Shown here piece by piece: positions 52,963 through 62,468 of a stretch of 64,000 nt of DNA. The translations under genes and the position numbers were made by a program. The notes beneath the pieces are model-generated. The model worked only from the letters and a program-made list of their open reading frames with translations, ran no database searches and was not told the DNA's origin. The stretch spans positions 372,001 to 436,000 of the forward strand of contig NZ_LNAL01000007.1 of assembly GCF_001483135.1 (NCBI RefSeq), written 5' to 3'. Numbering within the stretch: the stretch's first letter is position 1; each line of letters starts with the position of its first letter. This stretch comes from Solirubrum puertoriconensis (lineage in GTDB: Bacteria > Bacteroidota > Bacteroidia > Cytophagales > Hymenobacteraceae).

Positions 52963-55401
52963 CTACTTGGTAGCTTTCTTAGAAGTGCCGGTTGATTTTT
53001 TAGCTGCCGGCTTTTTGGTGGCACCAGCGGCTTTTTTGGCCGGAGCCTTGGCGGCGGGCTCTGCTGCCTTTTTGGCTCCGAAGCGGCCTCGGGCAGGCTT
53101 ATCGGGAGTGGCCTCGGCCAACTCCAGGCAGCGCTCAAGCGAGAGGCTACGCGGCTCTTCGCCTTTCGGAATCTTTACGTTTTTCCCACCGCACACGATG
53201 TAAGGGCCATACTTGCCGTTGAGCACCTGTACATCGGCCCGGCCTTGGGCTTCGAAAGTAAGAATCACCTTTTCCGCTTCCTGCTTGCGCTTTTCCTCAA
53301 TTAACCGAACAGCTTCCTCGGGCGTAACAGTATGCGGGTCCTGGCCTTTGGCGAGCGAGTAAAACTTACTGTCGTGGCGGATGTACGGGCCGAAACGGCC
53401 GATGGCAGCCGTCATGTCTTTTTCTTCGTACTGGCCTACCACGCGCGGCAGCTTAAACAGCTCCAGCGCTTCCTCAAGCGTGAGGGTTTCAATAAACTGG
53501 CCCTTGCGCAGGTTGGCGTAAGCCGGTTTGATTTCGCCTTCTGCTTCGCCCAGCTGCACGTACGGTCCGAAGCGGCCTAGCTTGGCGTAGATCTTGTCGC
53601 CGGTTTCGGGGTGCTCGCCCACCAGGCGCGAGGTGCCCACATCGGCGCGCTCTACTTCCTTGCCGCGCTCCACCGTTTCGTGGAAGGTGCCGTAGAAGCC
53701 GGCAATCATCTGTTCCCAAGCTTCCTGCCCATCCGCAATGCGGTCGAATTCTTCTTCCACTTTAGCCGTGAAAGAGTAGTCGATAATCAGTGGGAAGTGC
53801 TCAACTAGGAAATCGTTCACCACCATGGCCGTATCCGTCGGGAACAGCTTGCCACGGTCGGCGCCAAATACTTCTGTTTTGGTTTCGGTGTTTACCCGGT
53901 CGCCGTCCAGCGTCAGCACATGAAACTTGCGCTCCTTGCCTTCGCGGGTGTCTTTCTCCACGTAGCCACGCTTCTGAATGGTGCTGATGGTAGGAGCGTA
54001 GGTCGACGGGCGACCGATGCCCATCTCTTCCAGTTTCTTCACCAACGAGGCTTCGGTGTAGCGAGCCGGCGGCTGTGCGTACCGCTCCGTAGCCGAAAGG
54101 CGCTGCAGCGGCAGCTGCTGACCCAAATTCAGCGGAGGCAAACCACGCGAGAACGACGATTCGCCATCGTTGTCTTCGTCATCTTTCGATTCGCTGTAGG
54201 CTTTCAGGAAACCTTCGAATGTAATTACCTCGCCCGTTGCCGTAAGCGTTACGCCGGGCTGCGTGCTGATGCCGATGGTAGCCACGGTACGCTCAATCTC
54301 GGCATCGGCCATTTGCGAGGCCAACGCGCGCTTGCGGATGAGGTCGTACAGGCGCTGCTCGGCCGAATCTTCACCCGCTTTCACCAACGAAAAGTCGGTT
54401 GGGCGAATGGCTTCGTGCGCTTCCTGGGCCGAGGCGGCTTTGGTTTTGAACTGACGCGTATGCGAGTACTCCGGACCGTAAGCGCGGCTGATTTCGGCTT
54501 TAGCACCGTTCAGGGCTTCCTGCGAAAGGTTTACCGAGTCGGTACGCATGTAGCTGATTTTGCCACCTTCGTACAGGCGCTGGGCTACGCTCATGGTTTG
54601 CGCCACCGAGAAACCCAGCTTGCGCGAGGCCTCCTGCTGCAGGGTAGAGGTGGTAAAGGGCGGCGCCGGGCTGCGCTTGCCGGGCTTCTTTTCCAGCGTT
54701 TCGATGCCGTAAGCCGCACCCACGCAATGAGCCAAAAACGCCTCAGCATCTTCGAGCGTTTTCAGGCGTTGGGGCAGTTCAGCTTCGAGCACGGCTCCGT
54801 TGCCGGCATCGAAGCGGGCCACCACGCGGTACGCCGACGAGGTTTTGAACTGCTGAATTTCCCGCTCGCGCTCCACTACCAAGCGCACGGCTACCGACTG
54901 TACGCGGCCAGCCGACAAACCCGTCTTCACTTTCTTCCAGAGCACCGGCGAAAGCTCGAAGCCCACAAGGCGGTCGAGCACGCGGCGGGCTTGCTGGGCG
55001 TTTACCAGGTTCAGGTCAATCTCGCGGGGAGAGTCGATGGCATTCAGGATGGCGTTCTTCGTCAGCTCGCGAAAGACGATGCGCCGGGTTTTGGCATTCG
55101 TCAGATCAAGCGTTTCGGCTAGGTGCCACGAAATGGCCTCACCCTCGCGGTCGGCGTCGCTTGCCAGCCACACGGTTTCTGCCTCCTTAGCCAGCTTCTT
55201 CAGTTGGGTAATCACCTCGCGCTTGTCGGGCGAAACGACATAGGTAGGCTTGAAGCCGTTCTGTATGTCGATGGCGTTGTTGTCCTTCGGCAAGTCGCGC
55301 ACGTGACCGAAGCTTGACTTGACCACAAAGTCTTTGCCTAGGTAGCCTTCAATAGTTTTGGCTTTGGCAGGCGACTCCACGATGACGAGGTTCTTAACCA
55401 T
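52963..55401 (-). CDS. topA: DNA topoisomerase I
   Basis: 812 residues. It relaxes negative supercoils. The TOPRIM domain has NLVIVESPAKAKTIEGYLG and ASDADREGEAISWH; catalytic Tyr284 is in KISYMRTDSVN; LEEMGIGRPSTYAPTI and RGYVEKD are core motifs. The C-terminus carries Topo_C repeats (GRFGPYVQLGEAEG, GRFGPYIRHDSKFY, GKYGPYIVCGGKN) without Cys4 zinc ribbons, and ends in a Lys/Ala/Pro-rich tail of about 45 residues that probably aids DNA binding. Confidence 0.97.
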   Translation of the reverse strand: MVKNLVIVESPAKAKTIEGYLGKDFVVKSSFGHVRDLPKDNNAIDIQNGFKPTYVVSPDKREVITQLKKLAKEAETVWLASDADREGEAISWHLAETLDLTNAKTRRIVFRELTKNAILNAIDSPREIDLNLVNAQQARRVLDRLVGFELSPVLWKKVKTGLSAGRVQSVAVRLVVEREREIQQFKTSSAYRVVARFDAGNGAVLEAELPQRLKTLEDAEAFLAHCVGAAYGIETLEKKPGKRSPAPPFTTSTLQQEASRKLGFSVAQTMSVAQRLYEGGKISYMRTDSVNLSQEALNGAKAEISRAYGPEYSHTRQFKTKAASAQEAHEAIRPTDFSLVKAGEDSAEQRLYDLIRKRALASQMADAEIERTVATIGISTQPGVTLTATGEVITFEGFLKAYSESKDDEDNDGESSFSRGLPPLNLGQQLPLQRLSATERYAQPPARYTEASLVKKLEEMGIGRPSTYAPTISTIQKRGYVEKDTREGKERKFHVLTLDGDRVNTETKTEVFGADRGKLFPTDTAMVVNDFLVEHFPLIIDYSFTAKVEEEFDRIADGQEAWEQMIAGFYGTFHETVERGKEVERADVGTSRLVGEHPETGDKIYAKLGRFGPYVQLGEAEGEIKPAYANLRKGQFIETLTLEEALELFKLPRVVGQYEEKDMTAAIGRFGPYIRHDSKFYSLAKGQDPHTVTPEEAVRLIEEKRKQEAEKVILTFEAQGRADVQVLNGKYGPYIVCGGKNVKIPKGEEPRSLSLERCLELAEATPDKPARGRFGAKKAAEPAAKAPAKKAAGATKKPAAKKSTGTSKKATK

Positions 55402-55671
55402 AGAATAAGGGTGGGTAGTGGTAAGGCGCTAGTGGAGCAGCAGGGGTAAAATGGAACCGAAAAAGCTCGACAAGGTGTTGAACTCGGCCGCAAAGATGGA
55501 TGAATAATCTATCCTCACTACGAAACAGCGCCTAGGGCAAGTTCAACACCTAGGTATGTAAAGGAGTTTCGACGTTCCGAAAGTATTGCCGATCAGTACC
55601 CTGTCAACGATTAAAATGATGGCGACGACGCCAAAAAGAATATATAGTAGCGCGCAACCAACTGCGTTTGC
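55402..55671. other. Divergent region upstream of topA
   Basis: 350-bp gap between topA and the receptor gene. It has three CCTAGG sites (55331 lies in topA; 55531 and 55549 here) and a separated 12-bp inverted repeat AGGTGTTGAACT (55473-55484) / AGTTCAACACCT (55540-55551). No clear topA promoter was found. Confidence 0.45.
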
Positions 55672-55679
55672 TACTTTTG
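55672..55679 (+). promoter_or_regulatory. Candidate -7 element TACTTTTG of chemosensory operon
   Basis: TAnnTTTG match 76 bp before the receptor ATG at 55755; a transcript starting near 55686 also rules out the upstream in-frame start. No -33 TTG at standard spacing. Confidence 0.45.
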
Positions 55680-55754
55680 CTCGAACTGCCCACTACCCCC
55701 AGTTGGCAGTCACCTGCCTTCACCGCGTTTTTTTGCGCTTCGATCCTTCCTCCT

Positions 55755-58700
55755 ATGGCCTCCGGTAAGAACAGCAAACCTGCTACGAACCTTGCGCCTC
55801 TCGACAACGACGCTGATTTGCCAGTTGATGCTGACATGAGCAAGTCTGATCCTGTAGAACGCGTGAGTTCCGACCTAACGCGTAAACGTGGCGCTGCTCG
55901 TGGCAGCTCTGCGGGCACACAGGACCCCGATTACGTAAACGAGCAGCTGAACCGAGTTCTGTACGCCCTCGACGCCTTTAAGAAGGGCGACATCTCAGTG
56001 CGTTTGACTAAACAGAACGACGACATCTTCGCCGAAATCGCCGAAGCCTACAACTCAATGGTTGAGATGATCGGCGGGGTAGGTGGCGAGGTATCGCGCA
56101 TCTCGAAAGTAGCGGGGGTAGAAGGTAACCTGAAGGCGCGCGCCTCCGGCGAAAACGCTACGGGTTTCTGGCGCGACATGATTAACAACATCAACGGCTT
56201 GGTTGACTCCATTGCCGTACCGGTGTTGGAGGTAGGCAAGGTACTGAAGAACATCTCGCGCGGTAACCTCGACGAGTCGTTCCAGATTCCGGTATCGGGC
56301 GACTTTAAGTTGATGGCCGAAACCATCAACAAAACCATCGACAACCTGAACGTATTCGCCAGCGAAGTAACCCGCGTGGCGCAGGAGGTAGGTACCGAAG
56401 GTCGCCTAGGTGGCCAGGCATCGGTACCGAACGTGGGTGGTGTGTGGAAGGAACTGACCGACAACGTAAACACGATGGCCTCGAACCTGACCTCTCAGGT
56501 GCGTGACATTGCCAACGTAGCCACCGCGGTAGCCCGCGGCGACCTGTCGCAGAAGATTACGGTAAACGTAAAGGGCGAGCTGCTCCAACTCAAGGAGAAC
56601 CTCAACCAGATGGTGGACTCGCTGAACCTGTTTGCCGGCGAGGTAACCCGCGTAGCACAAGAAGTAGGTACGGAGGGTAAGCTCGGTGGCCAAGCTGTGG
56701 TGCCAGGCGTTGGCGGCGTTTGGAAAGACCTCACTGACAACGTAAACAACATGGCCGCCAACTTGACGAGCCAGGTACGTGACATTGCCAACGTAGCTAC
56801 CGCCGTAGCAAAAGGCGACTTGTCGCAGAAAATCACGGTTGATGTTAAAGGCGAGCTGTTGCAGCTCAAGATGAACCTCAACCAGATGGTGGACTCGCTC
56901 AACCTCTTCGCTGGCGAAGTAACCCGCGTGGCGCAGGAAGTGGGTACCGAAGGCCGCCTAGGTGGCCAGGCCAACGTGCCGAGTGTAGCAGGTGTGTGGA
57001 AAGACCTGACGGACAACGTGAACACGATGGCCGCCAACCTGACCTCGCAGGTGCGTGACATTGCTAACGTAGCAACGGCCGTAGCGAAAGGCGACCTGAC
57101 GCAAAAGATTACGGTAGACGTAAAGGGCGAGCTGCTCCAACTGAAGCAGAACCTCAACCAGATGGTGGACTCGCTCAACCTGTTTGCTGGCGAGGTAACC
57201 CGCGTAGCACTTGAAGTAGGTACAGAAGGTAAACTCGGCGGCCAGGCTGTGGTGCCAGGCGTTGGCGGCGTTTGGAAAGAACTCACCGACAACGTAAACA
57301 ACATGGCATCGAACCTGACTTCTCAGGTGCGCGACATTGCCAACGTGGCTACCGCCGTAGCCCGCGGCGACTTGTCGCAGAAGATGACCGTGAACGTGAA
57401 GGGCGAAATTCTGGAACTCAAGAACATCTTGAACCAGATGGTGGACTCGCTCAACATTTTCGGTGACGAAGTAACCCGCGTAGCCCGCGAAGTAGGTACC
57501 GAGGGTAAGCTGGGCGGCCAAGCCGTGGTGCCCCGTGTTGGTGGTACCTGGAAAGAGCTGACCGACAACGTAAACACCATGGCCTCGAACCTTACGAGCC
57601 AGGTGCGCGACATCGCGAACGTTGCAACCGCGGTAGCAAAAGGTGATCTGACCCAGAAAATCACGGTTGATGTTAAGGGCGAGCTGCTGGATCTGAAGAA
57701 CATTCTGAACCAGATGGTGGACTCGCTGAACATCTTCGCCGGCGAGGTAACCCGCGTAGCCCGCGAAGTAGGTACCGAAGGTATCCTAGGTGGTCAGGCC
57801 AACGTGCCGAACGTAGGCGGTGTATGGAAAGACCTCACCGACAACGTGAATACGATGGCCTCGAACCTGACTTCGCAGGTACGCGACATTGCCAACGTAG
57901 CAACGGCCGTAGCCCGCGGCGACTTGAGCCAGAAAATCACTGTAAATGTGAAAGGTGAGCTGCTCCAACTCAAGGAGAACCTCAACCAGATGGTGGACTC
58001 GCTGAACACGTTCGGTGACGAAGTAACCCGTGTGGCGCGTGAGGTAGGTACGGAAGGTAAACTGGGCGGTCAGGCAGTAGTGCCGAACGTTCGGGGTACC
58101 TGGAAGGAACTGACCGACAACGTAAATACCATGGCTGCGTCGCTGACCTCGCAGGTACGCGACATTGCGAACGTAACCACGGCCGTAGCCCGAGGCGACT
58201 TGAGCCAGAAGGTATCGGTTGACGTTCGGGGCGAGATGTTGGAGCTAAAAGACAACATCAACCGAATGGTGGACTCGCTGAACGTTTTTGCCGGCGAGGT
58301 AACCCGTGTGGCACAAGAAGTAGGTACCGAAGGCCGCCTAGGTGGCCAGGCCAACGTGCCGAACGTGAGCGGGGTATGGAAGGACCTTACCGACAACGTA
58401 AACCGCATGGCCGCCAACCTTACCACACAGGTACGTGGTATCGTGAAGGTAGTAACCGGTGTATCGCAAGGTGACCTTACCCAGAAGCTGACCCTGGAAG
58501 CCAAAGGCGAGCTGGCCGACCTGGCCGACACCATCAACCGAATGGTGGACGACCTGAACCGCCTGGCGCAAGAAGTAAGCCGCGTGGCCCGCGTAGCCGG
58601 GGTAGAGGGCAAGCTTACCGAGCGTGCCATGGTAACCGAGGTGAGTGGTTCGTGGAAAGACATTGTAGACACGCTAAACGACCTGATCGAGTCGATTGCC

Positions 58701-60200
58701 TCGCCGGTACTGGAAGTGTCGCGCGTAGTACGTGCGGTGTCTGAAGGTGACCTGACGCAGAAGGTAGAAGTACCGACTGCCGGTGACATTTACGCCATGG
58801 CAATGGCCTTGAACACGGCCGTTGAAAGCTTGAACGAACTGCTCGCTGAAATCAACGACTCGTCGTTGGTAGTGGGGGCTTCGTCGGAAGAAATGGCGCA
58901 GAAGGGCCTAGAGATGAGCCGCGTAACAGTTGACGTATCGCTTGCCATGCAACAGATGGCAGAAGGTGCGCAAAACCAAGCTATGAAGACCGACCAGGCC
59001 TTCAAGCTGATCGAGGAAATCATGCAGGCCACGAAGGAAACCGCCAACAAGGCCGACGTGGTAAACAAAGCCGCCATCCTAGGTGAGCAAACCTCGCAGC
59101 TGGGTCTGAAGACGGTAGCAGAAGTGGTGAAGAACATGGAGGAAATCTCCAGCGCTTCGGCCCAAACGGCTAAAACCATTGATGTACTCTCGGTTCGCTC
59201 GCAGGACATCAGCAAGTCGCTGGGTGTAATCACCGACATTGCCGCTCAAACCAACTTGCTGGCTCTGAACGCAGCTATCGAAGCCGCCCGTGCTGGTGAA
59301 GCCGGCCGTGGTTTTGCGGTAGTAGCCGAGGAAATACGCAAGCTGGCAGAAGGTTCGCGCAAATCGGCCAACGAAATTGCTACGCTGGTAGAGGACGTAC
59401 GAAAAGACACCGCCTCGGCCGCAACCGCTATTTCGACCATGGAGGGCCGAGTACTGAAAGGGAAAAACGCAACGTTCGAGGCCAGCTCGGCCTTTAAGAA
59501 TATTGCCACCTCTTCGGGCGAAATTCTGCGCACCTCGCGAGACATTCTCACGGCAACAGAGATTCAGAAGACCTCGATTGGCGACGTAGTTAAGTATGTG
59601 GAGGAAGTAGTAGCCATTGCCGAGCAAACGGCTTCGGGTACGCAGCAGGTAGCTAGCACGGCCAAGCAGCTTTCAAGTTCCATGTCGGAGCTGACGGCTT
59701 CGAGCCAGAAGCTTACTGATATTGCCGACGACCTGCAAGTAGGTCTCTCGGCCTTCCAGCTGATGGACCATTTGGCTGAGGATGTGTACTACGAGCCCGC
59801 TCCGCCCGTACGCAGCAGCTTGCGGCGTATGCAGCAGGCTCACATGCCCACGCGCGAGGAATTAGCGGCTCGACAGGTGCGCACGCCTAACCGCTCAGTA
59901 GCGGCAGCAGCTGCTCGGACGGTAGCTAACGGCGGCACACCTGTAACTCCGCCAAGCCGCCCCACGCGTCCAGTACCCATGCCGCGTCCGCAGTCGAACG
60001 GTACGCCCGAGCCAGCTCGTGCTAGCCGTAAGCCAGCCGCTGCTGCCGAGCAAGCTCCGGCTTCTCCGGCACCGCGCAAAGCTCCGGTGCGCCGCCCCGC
60101 TCCGCCGGTTACCGGCGAGGCGCAAGCACCAGCCAACCAGGCTCCGAGCAACGAAGGTGCTGACGCTCCAAAGGCTGCCTCGAAACGCAAAAACAAATAA
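55755..60200 (+). CDS. Soluble poly-HAMP methyl-accepting chemotaxis protein
   Basis: 1481 residues, no signal peptide or membrane helix. Order: a disordered N-terminus (1-60); a half-unit; a divergent HAMP unit (~107-198); eight near-identical 92-residue units (~199-934), each of the form EVTRVA-EVGTEG-LGGQA-VP-V-G-WK-LTDNVN-MA; a second divergent unit (935-1026); an MCP signalling helix pair with hairpin tip [20 protein letters not shown] (about 1160); then a Pro/Ala-rich tail (1334-1481). HAMP arrays this long occur in fungal group III histidine kinases (Nik1/BOS1). The receptor is cytoplasmic and should signal to CheA through CheW. The ATG at 55755 follows the promoter and is preferred to 55668. 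Confidence 0.93.
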   Translation: MASGKNSKPATNLAPLDNDADLPVDADMSKSDPVERVSSDLTRKRGAARGSSAGTQDPDYVNEQLNRVLYALDAFKKGDISVRLTKQNDDIFAEIAEAYNSMVEMIGGVGGEVSRISKVAGVEGNLKARASGENATGFWRDMINNINGLVDSIAVPVLEVGKVLKNISRGNLDESFQIPVSGDFKLMAETINKTIDNLNVFASEVTRVAQEVGTEGRLGGQASVPNVGGVWKELTDNVNTMASNLTSQVRDIANVATAVARGDLSQKITVNVKGELLQLKENLNQMVDSLNLFAGEVTRVAQEVGTEGKLGGQAVVPGVGGVWKDLTDNVNNMAANLTSQVRDIANVATAVAKGDLSQKITVDVKGELLQLKMNLNQMVDSLNLFAGEVTRVAQEVGTEGRLGGQANVPSVAGVWKDLTDNVNTMAANLTSQVRDIANVATAVAKGDLTQKITVDVKGELLQLKQNLNQMVDSLNLFAGEVTRVALEVGTEGKLGGQAVVPGVGGVWKELTDNVNNMASNLTSQVRDIANVATAVARGDLSQKMTVNVKGEILELKNILNQMVDSLNIFGDEVTRVAREVGTEGKLGGQAVVPRVGGTWKELTDNVNTMASNLTSQVRDIANVATAVAKGDLTQKITVDVKGELLDLKNILNQMVDSLNIFAGEVTRVAREVGTEGILGGQANVPNVGGVWKDLTDNVNTMASNLTSQVRDIANVATAVARGDLSQKITVNVKGELLQLKENLNQMVDSLNTFGDEVTRVAREVGTEGKLGGQAVVPNVRGTWKELTDNVNTMAASLTSQVRDIANVTTAVARGDLSQKVSVDVRGEMLELKDNINRMVDSLNVFAGEVTRVAQEVGTEGRLGGQANVPNVSGVWKDLTDNVNRMAANLTTQVRGIVKVVTGVSQGDLTQKLTLEAKGELADLADTINRMVDDLNRLAQEVSRVARVAGVEGKLTERAMVTEVSGSWKDIVDTLNDLIESIASPVLEVSRVVRAVSEGDLTQKVEVPTAGDIYAMAMALNTAVESLNELLAEINDSSLVVGASSEEMAQKGLEMSRVTVDVSLAMQQMAEGAQNQAMKTDQAFKLIEEIMQATKETANKADVVNKAAILGEQTSQLGLKTVAEVVKNMEEISSASAQTAKTIDVLSVRSQDISKSLGVITDIAAQTNLLALNAAIEAARAGEAGRGFAVVAEEIRKLAEGSRKSANEIATLVEDVRKDTASAATAISTMEGRVLKGKNATFEASSAFKNIATSSGEILRTSRDILTATEIQKTSIGDVVKYVEEVVAIAEQTASGTQQVASTAKQLSSSMSELTASSQKLTDIADDLQVGLSAFQLMDHLAEDVYYEPAPPVRSSLRRMQQAHMPTREELAARQVRTPNRSVAAAAARTVANGGTPVTPPSRPTRPVPMPRPQSNGTPEPARASRKPAAAAEQAPASPAPRKAPVRRPAPPVTGEAQAPANQAPSNEGADAPKAASKRKNK
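56350..58557 (+). repeat. Eight tandem 276-bp repeats coding HAMP units
   Basis: Each unit is ~276 bp (92 codons) starting at the codons for N(V/L/I/T)F(A/G). Units match each other at most bases as well as at the protein level, including stretches such as the ATGGTGGACTCGCTGAAC boundary. Unit types alternate: GRLGG (1, 3, 8), GKLGG (2, 4, 5, 7), GILGG (6). The repeats make long spurious ORFs on the minus strand. Confidence 0.92.
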
Positions 60201-60219
60201 TTGACCGCAGGGATAAGAT

Positions 60220-60249
60220 CTGGGAGTGCACATACATGAGCACTCCCAG
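60220..60249 (+). terminator. Hairpin between receptor and cheW
   Basis: 10-bp arms CTGGGAGTGC / GCACTCCCAG with a 10-nt loop and no T-run. It may act as a weak terminator or RNA-stability element that makes CheW scarcer than the receptor. Confidence 0.5.
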
Positions 60250-60281
60250 ACAAATCCGTTCTGTTCAGCTATTACTAGCGC

Positions 60282-60818
60282 ATGACTGAATATTCGGCTG
60301 CCGCAGAAAAGAAGTCACCGAGGCCCGAAGTGCCTGTTCAGCTCATCGTTTTCCGCCTAGGTAACGAAGAGTATGGCATTCGCATCGAGCAGGTGAAGGA
60401 GGTAACGGTGACCCCCGAAATTGCCCGCATGCCCAAAACGCCACGTTTCGTTAAGGGCATTGCCAATCTTCGCGGCGACATAATTGCCATCATCGATCTG
60501 GAGGAGCGGTTTCGGTTACGTCGCGCCGATCAGCCGCTACCACTCCAAACCTTCACGTTGGCCATTGAGGCGCGCGATTACACCATTGGCATTCTGGTGC
60601 GCGAAGTGCCGCAACCAATTTCAATTCCTGCCTCGAGCATCGAGCAGGCACCTGATTTCATTCAGGACATCAACATTCACGACAAGTACATCGAGGGAAT
60701 CGCACGGGTTGACAACCGCATAATCATCGTGTTGGACATGCTCAAGTTGCTCACTCCCGGGGAAATCATGCAGCTACGCCCCAAAGCAACATCTTCTGCT
60801 ACCGCTGAGCGTAAATAG
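60282..60818 (+). CDS. cheW: CheW-like coupling protein
   Basis: 178 residues. The CheW fold is marked by VQLIVFRLGNEEYGIRIEQVKEV (19-41), MPKTPRFVKGIANLRGDIIAIIDLEERF and KYIEGIARVDNRIIIVLDMLKLL. It bridges the receptor's tip and CheA's P5 domain. The first ~15 residues are an extra charged tail. It lies 81 bp after the receptor gene and 48 bp before cheY, so it belongs to the same operon. Confidence 0.93.
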   Translation: MTEYSAAAEKKSPRPEVPVQLIVFRLGNEEYGIRIEQVKEVTVTPEIARMPKTPRFVKGIANLRGDIIAIIDLEERFRLRRADQPLPLQTFTLAIEARDYTIGILVREVPQPISIPASSIEQAPDFIQDINIHDKYIEGIARVDNRIIIVLDMLKLLTPGEIMQLRPKATSSATAERK

Positions 60819-60866
60819 CCCTGGTTTCGTCCTAATCTTCCCATCGAGTTCCTTTAATCCGATCCT

Positions 60867-61268
60867 ATGAAAAACCGCATCCTCATCGTAGATGACTCGT
60901 TCTACATGCGCACGATGCTGAAGAATATGCTGACCGACGCCGGTTACGACGTGGTTGGTGAGGCTGCCAATGGGCAGCAAGCGCGTGAGCTGGCTTCGGA
61001 AACGAAACCCGATTTGATTACACTCGATGTTATCCTGCCCGACAATACTGGTTTGGAGGTACTTAAGGATATTCGTCAGGAGCTGTCCGATGTCAAGATC
61101 GTAATGTGCAGCGCCGTAGGCCAAGAGGTCATTGTAAACGAAGCCTTGGAGAGCGGCGCAATAGCCTACATCGTAAAGCCTTTCTCTGAAGACAAAGTGC
61201 TAGAAATTGTCAGCGGAGCCCTGCAACAGGCCGGCAGTGAGTCGGATGCTTCCGAAGCCGCCGAATAA
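60867..61268 (+). CDS. cheY: CheY-type single-domain response regulator
   Basis: 133 residues. Acidic pocket Asp9-Asp10 in ILIVDDSFYMRTML, phospho-acceptor Asp54 in LITLDVILPDNTG, Ser82 in VMCSAVGQ and Lys104 in YIVKPFSEDK. All residues for phosphorylation by CheA are present. No output domain; a short acidic tail (ESDASEAAE). In flagellated bacteria CheY acts on the motor; here, with no flagellar genes, the target is unknown (gliding, pili or other). Confidence 0.93.
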   Translation: MKNRILIVDDSFYMRTMLKNMLTDAGYDVVGEAANGQQARELASETKPDLITLDVILPDNTGLEVLKDIRQELSDVKIVMCSAVGQEVIVNEALESGAIAYIVKPFSEDKVLEIVSGALQQAGSESDASEAAE

Positions 61269-61349
61269 CTCCAGCTCTGTTTGTGCTTGCTAGGTAGTTG
61301 ACCTACGGCTGCCACCCAGTCAAGCTCACGACTTTCTTCTGCTTTCGTT

Positions 61350-62468
61350 TTGCTTAGTTCTGCCGTTGTACATGCTCCTCTAACCATCTTGCTCGGCGAT
61401 ATGCCGGGTTTGGTGCGCTTGGCTGTGTCCAAGGTGCTGCGGTCGGACAAGGATGTACGCATTGTTGCCAGTACCTCGGGAGCCGAAGACTTGCTTGCAC
61501 AAACACGCACGTTACGGCCCGACCTGGTAATTGTGGGCGAGCAAGCAGCGGCGGTGCTCGAGAAACTCGCTGCCTGTCACCGCGGGCCGGTATTGTTGTA
61601 CAGCACTCAGGAGCGCCGAACGAGCTTACTGCGCGAATCAACGAAGTGGGGCGTGTACGATTTGTTCGGGCCAATGCCTGCTCTTTCGCACCCCGATCAT
61701 GCGTTTGTGCGCCGGGAGTTGCTAAGAAAAGTGCATCGCTCGCGGCGTGTGCTTACCACTTACGTAGGCCGTACAGCCAATAAACCGGAGGCGGGAGCCG
61801 AGGTATTAGCCATTCGCCGCACCAACGTTGCTCCGCCAAGAGGCTTGATTGTACTGGGTGGCTCAACGGGCGGTGCCGCAGCGGTAGAGCAAATTGTACG
61901 GCAGTTACAGCCGGGTTTGCGCCATGCTATTGTGGTGGCGGTGCACTTACCGGCGTCGTTTACCCCGCTGCTAGTAGAGCGGCTGCGGAAAGCCTCCGCG
62001 CTGCCTGTAATTGCTGGCATGGCTGGTACGCGCCTAGAGCCGGGCAAGATTGTGGTCGTACCCGGCGGTTGTCATTGGATGATCAAAGGGAGCCTGCCAC
62101 AGCAGCTATGGCTAGCTCCGGCAACCGAAAAAGCCCCCGCTCTCGATGAGCCTAGCATCGATTTGCTGCTGAGTTCCGCTGCGCGAGCTGCTGGCCGCCA
62201 TACGCTTGGGGTAGTTCTTACTGGGCTCGGCAAAGATGGTACCGTAGGCGCCCAAGTGGTGCGCCAGCTGGGCGGTATCATTGTGGCTCAAGACGAGCAA
62301 TCGTCGGCTGTATTTGGCATGCCTAAGTCAGTTATTCGGGCTGGTCATGCATCAGTGGTGCTAAGCCTGCCCGAAGTGCCTCGTTTCATCAATGCCCAAA
62401 CGCAGCTGATGCGCCCTTGGCCATTGGTTTCCCGTTCAAATTCCGTTTCCCGATCCTACACACGATGA
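61350..62468 (+). CDS. cheB: CheB-like protein-glutamate methylesterase with degenerate receiver
   Basis: 372 residues. The C-terminal methylesterase has its triad: Ser172 in VLGGSTGGAAAVEQI, His199 in VVAVHLPAS, Asp296 in VLTGLGKDGTVG. The N-terminal receiver-like domain (LTILLGDMPGLVRLAVSKVL; RPDLVIVGEQ) lacks the phospho-acceptor Asp, expected near residues 62-63 where Val-Gly stand, so it should not be controlled by phosphorylation. No ATG precedes the receiver; the start is a TTG at 61350. Its stop overlaps the cheA ATG by four bases (ATGA), so they are coupled. CheR is not visible in the window. Confidence 0.88.
   Translation: MLSSAVVHAPLTILLGDMPGLVRLAVSKVLRSDKDVRIVASTSGAEDLLAQTRTLRPDLVIVGEQAAAVLEKLAACHRGPVLLYSTQERRTSLLRESTKWGVYDLFGPMPALSHPDHAFVRRELLRKVHRSRRVLTTYVGRTANKPEAGAEVLAIRRTNVAPPRGLIVLGGSTGGAAAVEQIVRQLQPGLRHAIVVAVHLPASFTPLLVERLRKASALPVIAGMAGTRLEPGKIVVVPGGCHWMIKGSLPQQLWLAPATEKAPALDEPSIDLLLSSAARAAGRHTLGVVLTGLGKDGTVGAQVVRQLGGIIVAQDEQSSAVFGMPKSVIRAGHASVVLSLPEVPRFINAQTQLMRPWPLVSRSNSVSRSYTR

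Noticed and set aside
53920-55122. 400-residue plus-strand ORF over topA
   Set aside because: Antisense shadow of topA; composition (Arg/Leu/Gln-rich, no domains) follows from GC-rich third positions of the true gene.
56350-58557. Tandem 276-bp repeats considered as a CRISPR or minisatellite
   Set aside because: No spacers; the repeats are in-frame codons for a protein domain array.
56495-58789. Several long minus-strand ORFs with repeating Thr/Ser-rich sequence over the receptor gene
   Set aside because: Artefact of the tandem HAMP repeats; each just mirrors the coding repeats.
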